From: Methanomicrobiales archaeon
Lineage (GTDB): Archaea > Halobacteriota > Methanomicrobia > Methanomicrobiales > Methanospirillaceae
Reading direction: 5' to 3'
Length of the DNA stretch: 8,600 nt
Assembly: GCA_012520015.1 (NCBI GenBank)
Contig: JAAYPD010000201.1
Coordinates: forward strand, 1 to 8,600
Shown here in pieces: positions 5,807-8,600 of this stretch (position 1 is the stretch's first letter; the number at the start of each line of letters is the position of its first letter). The notes below the pieces were generated by a model. That model searched no databases, had not been told where the DNA came from, and worked only from the letters and a program-made list of their open reading frames with translations. Position numbers and translations under genes: made by a program.

Positions 5807-6439
5807 TGAAATTTTTCTTCCGGAAATTTTGAATCAATTGAACCATGATTATTGCCTATTAACAAATAATGATACGAGATCTCTCCTTAAAACAGACAGA
5901 AATTATTACCAGGAACACCAGTTCATTCTTTTTTCAGACAATGGCAGATCAGATATCTACACCAAGATAATGCGTAGATTTTGTGTAAGTTTTTTTAAAA
6001 AGGAATCAGTTCATCCGGTTCATGTTATTCTCATTCTTGATGATGATTATTCAACACATGAAGAACTCAATCAGATATTATAGACTCACATCAGGGAATT
6101 TACTTAAAAACCCTCATTTCTCCTGAATTAACAGAAAAGGTATTCATGACAGCTGCAACAGAATGCCTAAAAAACCAGATTGTAACTCATATTCACTAAC
6201 ATCACCTTGTGGTCTTTTTTGACCCGGAAAATCTGTATTCTCACATCATCAAAGACCTTGACCTGCCCGGCGTATCAGTTCATACCTACAGTTTACATTT
6301 CGTACCCCTTCGCGTTCCGCACCCTCATGGAAATCTCAAGGGATTTTCGAGAACTCACTTTTCAATTAGTCTTATTGTCTCATATTATTACTTCTCGACA
6401 AAAATATTTGGTCTTTTTAGCCAAGTGTGCGGAACCTGA
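5772..6439 (+). pseudogene. TOPRIM-like partner of the ATPase, broken by frameshift and stop
   Basis: The gene starts at ATG 5772 (MVTYLFSKGKYDEIFLPEIL), inside the altered end of the ATPase gene. That frame gives 103 residues and ends at TAG 6081-6083, just after HVILILDDDYSTHEELNQI. Another frame continues convincingly from 6077 (IDSHQGIYLKTLISPELTEK), meets TAA at 6197-6199, and goes on as HHLVVFFDPENLYSHIIKDL up to 6439. Together this is a protein of roughly 200-220 residues. The glycine-containing KGKYDEIFL start and the later ILILDDD strand recall TOPRIM folds, where hhhEGxxD and DxD carry the metal-binding acids; here the expected Glu is Lys. Small TOPRIM-like partners of OLD-type ATPases (for example DUF3226 or DUF4276-like) would fit, but I cannot assign the family. 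The end is uncertain because an inverted repeat covers the last 120 bases. Confidence 0.65.
6314..6435. repeat. Nested inverted repeats, possible small element
   Basis: Outer arms GTTCCGCAC (6314-6322) and GTGCGGAAC (6427-6435) are perfect. Inside them TCGAGAA (6347-6353) and TTCTCGA (6392-6398) form a second pair at nearly matching distances, so the two halves are loosely complementary over about 40 bases. This could be a miniature inverted-repeat element inserted in the partner gene or a large stem-loop at its end. No target duplication was found. Confidence 0.4.
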
Positions 6440-6683
6440 AATATTTTGATCCAGGAAAAAAGAAAAAAACACGATATAAGTAACATTCGCAGGATGGGAT
6501 TGCTTATCCAAATACTTAATGAGCATTCCTCGGGCATTAAAACCGGTTTAATGCTGACCCTTTCTGAATGAATAGAGGGCCATAAGGTAACTTAACAGGC
6601 TTGATCTATTATGACTGATGAAAAGACCTGCATCAAAACAGATAACTGCAATATTACATAAGCGATTCTCTAACTATTCTTAA
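6440..6683. other. Non-coding gap between convergent genes
   Basis: About 240 AT-rich bases between the ends of the broken partner gene and the minus-strand nuclease. I see no gene, RNA or convincing terminator; a short palindrome AAACCGGTTT lies near 6541-6550. Confidence 0.5.
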
Positions 6684-7547
6684 TTACAAAAATGAAAGCG
6701 GAAAAAAATATCGCGATGCTCTTTCTAAGAGTAATTCATCGATAGATATAAGCCCGTCTCTTGGATCACCACATTTCATCTCTGCGATATTAAATACCAG
6801 ACCGTTATTTCCTTTCTGAACTTTAACATATATTGGAACAATAGGTATTTCTGCAGGTACTTTATCGGCAATTGAAAGTAAGGGATACAACAATTTATGT
6901 TTTGAGAGAGTTTTTGGTGATGTATTACCAAATCCATTTTTTGCCTCAATAAGAAATAAGGTTTGAACTCCTCCTCTTTTTTCAAGAAAGACGGCATCGA
7001 TCTCGACCTGGCCTTTGTTATGATGAAAAATATCCGGAAGAGCGGAATGTGGTTTAAATGAGAAAGTAAATGTTGAGTGGGTGGATGCAGGTATGATAAT
7101 ATCTCTTTTCTTATCTAAGTTGAGAGCATTTGCAAAAAGGCCTGAAAACAATCCTAAGTGAACAAATGAAATTTCAGTCAGATCTGGAAGGATAATGTAC
7201 GGAAGGTATTTTCTCTTATCTTTTGGTATATTAAATTCAATAATTGGTAAGTTATCATATATTTCCGAATCGAAAAGGAAAAAATCTTTTAACCGACCCT
7301 TACATTTAACCAGAGCAAAGTTTGTTGTCCTTTGTCCTTCAGATACGCCCAGTCGGAAAACCATGGTATCATTAGAATATAATAGAGGATCTAATTTTTC
7401 GATGAAATCGATCGATATCGAGTGTGCAGTATTCGCATTAGGAAATCCATGCTTATTTGCGTATGCTTTAAAAGATGTGGGGCCAAAAACTCCCACATGT
7501 CCTGTTATTGATGAAATTGCAGCTTCAAAGACTGACGGGTCTGTCAT
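6684..7547 (-). CDS. Putative PD-(D/E)XK endonuclease, 287 aa, orphan
   Basis: The frame is intact, from ATG at 7547 to the stop at 6684. An in-frame TGA lies a few codons upstream, so the start is well bounded. The centre holds a clear PD-(D/E)XK core: QVEIDAVFLEKRGG (180-193) with D184, then a 17-residue step to FLIEAKNGFG (198-207) with E201 and K203. A helix rich in lysine and serine follows (TSPKTLSKHKLLYPLLSIA). The N-terminal 60 residues (FEAAISSITGHVGVFGPTSF) resemble a small helical, possibly DNA-reading domain. There is no membrane segment. The architecture recalls restriction-like proteins of unknown specificity. I cannot name the family, and no methyltransferase gene is visible in the window. 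Role inferred: DNA cleavage in defence or mobile-element biology. The IS5-derived element begins 42 bases upstream of its start codon and may have replaced its upstream control region. Confidence 0.75.
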   Translation of the reverse strand: MTDPSVFEAAISSITGHVGVFGPTSFKAYANKHGFPNANTAHSISIDFIEKLDPLLYSNDTMVFRLGVSEGQRTTNFALVKCKGRLKDFFLFDSEIYDNLPIIEFNIPKDKRKYLPYIILPDLTEISFVHLGLFSGLFANALNLDKKRDIIIPASTHSTFTFSFKPHSALPDIFHHNKGQVEIDAVFLEKRGGVQTLFLIEAKNGFGNTSPKTLSKHKLLYPLLSIADKVPAEIPIVPIYVKVQKGNNGLVFNIAEMKCGDPRDGLISIDELLLERASRYFFPLSFL

Positions 7548-7589
7548 CGATATAATAGATCATATTTCATCATTAATAATCATCTGATA

Positions 7590-7604
7590 ATAGCTAATAA
7601 CCCC
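7590..7604. repeat. Left terminal inverted repeat of the IS5 element
   Basis: ATAGCTAATAACCCC, the exact reverse complement of 8331-8345. It lies 42 bases upstream of the start codon of the minus-strand nuclease. Confidence 0.85.
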
Positions 7605-7639
7605 CTCTTTTTATCTGAGAACTCTGAATAATAATATTG

Positions 7640-8300
7640 ATGGATAACTTAGTACTTACATATTTCGAGCAGAATATGAAAAATCCAAACATTTGGCAGA
7701 TTCACTTTCAAATATAAGTGATTCTCTCAATTGGGAGTGATTCAGGGAGATAATCTCCCCTCTTTACAAAGATAATAAAAAAGATGGTGGACGCCCCCAT
7801 TTAGACGAAATATTATGATTAAACTCTTGATATTGCAGCATCTCTATGGATTATCAGATTATGAAATCGAACGGAATATTTATGACAGAATGAGTTTTCG
7901 TCATTTTTCAGGGTTCCCAGACACAATCCCAGATCGCTTAACTATTTGGCTATTCAGAGAACGATTAATAAAAAGTGATTCCCTTGACTTAATTTGGAAA
8001 GAATTACAAAATCAAATAGACAAAATGGGATTTGGAATTCAGCGTGGAGTTATTCAGGACGCGACTTTTATCACTACAGATCCAGGTCATGCTAAATGAG
8101 ATAAACCAAGAAGTGATGAAGCTCTGACTTGACGATCAAAGGAAGGAACATGGAGTAAAACCCAATGCTCAATGGATAAAAAAATGCATCGAGCTATTCG
8201 GAATCATCCCTTGAGTTGTAAAGAAAAACGCAGGAATAAAGCAATATCAAGGGTCCGCTCTCCTGGAGAGTATGATTTTCTTCAATTAAATTTCATGTGA
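7640..8300 (+). pseudogene. IS5-family transposase remnant (DDE type)
   Basis: The translated pieces match the IS5-family DDE transposase in order. From ATG 7640 comes MDNLVL. A frame change before 7669 leads to EYEKSKHLADSLSNISDSLN, then a TGA at 7738-7740, and on to ISPLYKDNKKDGGRPHLDEI. A missing base at about 7812-7815 leads to MIKLLILQHLYGLSDYEIER, ISFRHF-like SFRHFSGFPDTIPDRLTIWL and GVIQDATFITTDPGHAK (first catalytic Asp in QDAT). TGA codons at 8097-8099 and 8130-8132 interrupt DKPRSDEALT and RSKEGTWSKT. After this some 80-90 residues are deleted, including the second catalytic Asp region, and the text resumes as MHRAIRNHPLSCKEKRRNKA and ISRVRSPGE before a final TGA at 8298-8300. It lacks the usual C-terminal part and cannot be active. 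Confidence 0.9.
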
Positions 8301-8330
8301 GCAATTATCGTCGATGAATGATCAAAAATT

Positions 8331-8345
8331 GGGGTTATTAGCTAT
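8331..8345. repeat. Right terminal inverted repeat of the IS5 element
   Basis: GGGGTTATTAGCTAT, the exact reverse complement of 7590-7604. It ends about 60 bases before the start of the next gene. Confidence 0.85.
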
Positions 8346-8404
8346 CCTCTATTAATAATCCTGAAAGAATACTACTTTATCATTTTGTGGGAATTACTAT
8401 TTGA

Positions 8405-8600
8405 ATGATAGATAAAGAGATACCCCAAAAACCAGAACCTCCAAGTGGAACATCTGCCTTACCAAAGGGGACAATTTTATCATGGCCCGGCACTGTCCCC
8501 CGTTTTGCTCCGATGAGAGAAGGAGGGCCGGGGACAATACTGTCTCTCACAGCCCTCTTCATCATTGGTTGTATTCTCGTATTTTTTGGGATCAGCAGTA
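8405..8600 (+). CDS. Start of a proline-rich protein with one membrane segment, cut by window edge
   Basis: From ATG 8405 an open frame runs to the window end (65 codons). The first ~45 residues are hydrophilic and rich in Pro and Gly (MIDKEIPQKPEPPSGTSALP, GTVPRFAPMREGGPG). They are followed by a strongly hydrophobic stretch (TILSLTALFIIGCILVFFGI, about 44-63) that should span the membrane. There is no signal peptide at the very N-terminus; a cytoplasmic tail before a first transmembrane helix fits better. No Shine-Dalgarno is evident. The family is not recognisable from this fragment. Support is the uninterrupted frame and the sensible domain order. Confidence 0.6.
   Translation, partial: MIDKEIPQKPEPPSGTSALPKGTILSWPGTVPRFAPMREGGPGTILSLTALFIIGCILVFFGISS

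Larger units (their letters stand above)
7590..8345 (+). mobile_element. Degenerate IS5-family insertion sequence, 756 bp
   Basis: The ends are perfect 15-bp inverted repeats, ATAGCTAATAACCCC (7590-7604) and GGGGTTATTAGCTAT (8331-8345), enclosing the remains of an IS5-family transposase. Intact relatives are expected at about 1.1-1.2 kb, so roughly 350 bases are gone. TAGCTA, itself a palindrome, occurs at both ends, so the exact boundary between terminal repeat and target site cannot be set. ATTAATAATC occurs just outside on each side (7572-7581 and 8351-8360), but not at equal distances. Confidence 0.85.

Noticed and set aside
6207..6449. Plus-strand frame of 80 codons over the partner gene end
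   Set aside because: The neighbouring frame continues the partner protein (FFDPENLYSHII); this one appears to be a shadow, although its last part (6330-6449) cannot be fully excluded as the true end after a further frame change.
7195..7587. Plus-strand frame of 130 codons
   Set aside because: It is antisense to the intact 287-aa nuclease with a clear PD-(D/E)XK core.
7572..8360. ATTAATAATC direct repeat as target duplication of the IS5 element
   Set aside because: The two copies lie 8 and 5 bases from the terminal repeats instead of flush with them, and the sequence is AT-rich, so chance cannot be excluded.
8380..8565. Minus-strand frame of 61 codons near the right edge
   Set aside because: It is antisense to the plus-strand frame with a proline-rich head and membrane segment, which is the better gene candidate.

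Overview
The window looks like an accessory, partly decaying stretch of a euryarchaeal genome, most likely a methanogen of the Methanomicrobiales. This is inferred from moderate GC, archaeal-style TATA boxes close to start codons, and gene families common there (UPF0175, AlbA_2/HATPase regulators, YhcG nucleases). No marker gene fixes the taxon.

Left part (1-2190): an intact, edge-truncated ATP-dependent 6-phosphofructokinase on the minus strand is followed by almost 1 kb of largely non-coding DNA. That DNA carries a dense set of palindromes and half-sites of one motif (TGACCGGAGAAAA / TTTTCTCCGGTCA), a duplicated promoter-like segment and a possible 51-aa minus-strand ORF. A UPF0175 antitoxin-like gene follows, with no toxin next to it.

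Middle part (2184-6440): an AlbA_2/HATPase_c_4/winged-helix regulator on the minus strand is broken by two single-base frameshifts and by a third frame change inside an 11-bp tandem repeat. Divergent from it lies an intact YhcG-type (DUF1016) PD-(D/E)XK nuclease. Then comes an AAA/OLD-like ATPase with its own TATA box and ribosome site, and a TOPRIM-like partner gene. The ATPase and partner were apparently coupled through a TAATG stop/start overlap. The ATPase lost its last residues through a one-base deletion, and the partner is broken by a frameshift and a stop codon. This reads as the remains of a two-gene ATPase/TOPRIM defence-like module beside a second nuclease.

Right part (6440-8600): an intact 287-aa protein with a clear PD-(D/E)XK motif lies on the minus strand. 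A 756-bp degenerate IS5-family element with perfect 15-bp terminal inverted repeats sits just upstream of its start codon. The start of a proline-rich protein with one membrane segment runs off the right edge.

Overall the window resembles a defence or genome-conflict island in decay: three nuclease-type genes, one antitoxin-like gene, one ATPase, one sensor-type regulator and one dead insertion sequence. Intact genes (phosphofructokinase, UPF0175, YhcG, the 287-aa nuclease) alternate with genes broken by single-base deletions.
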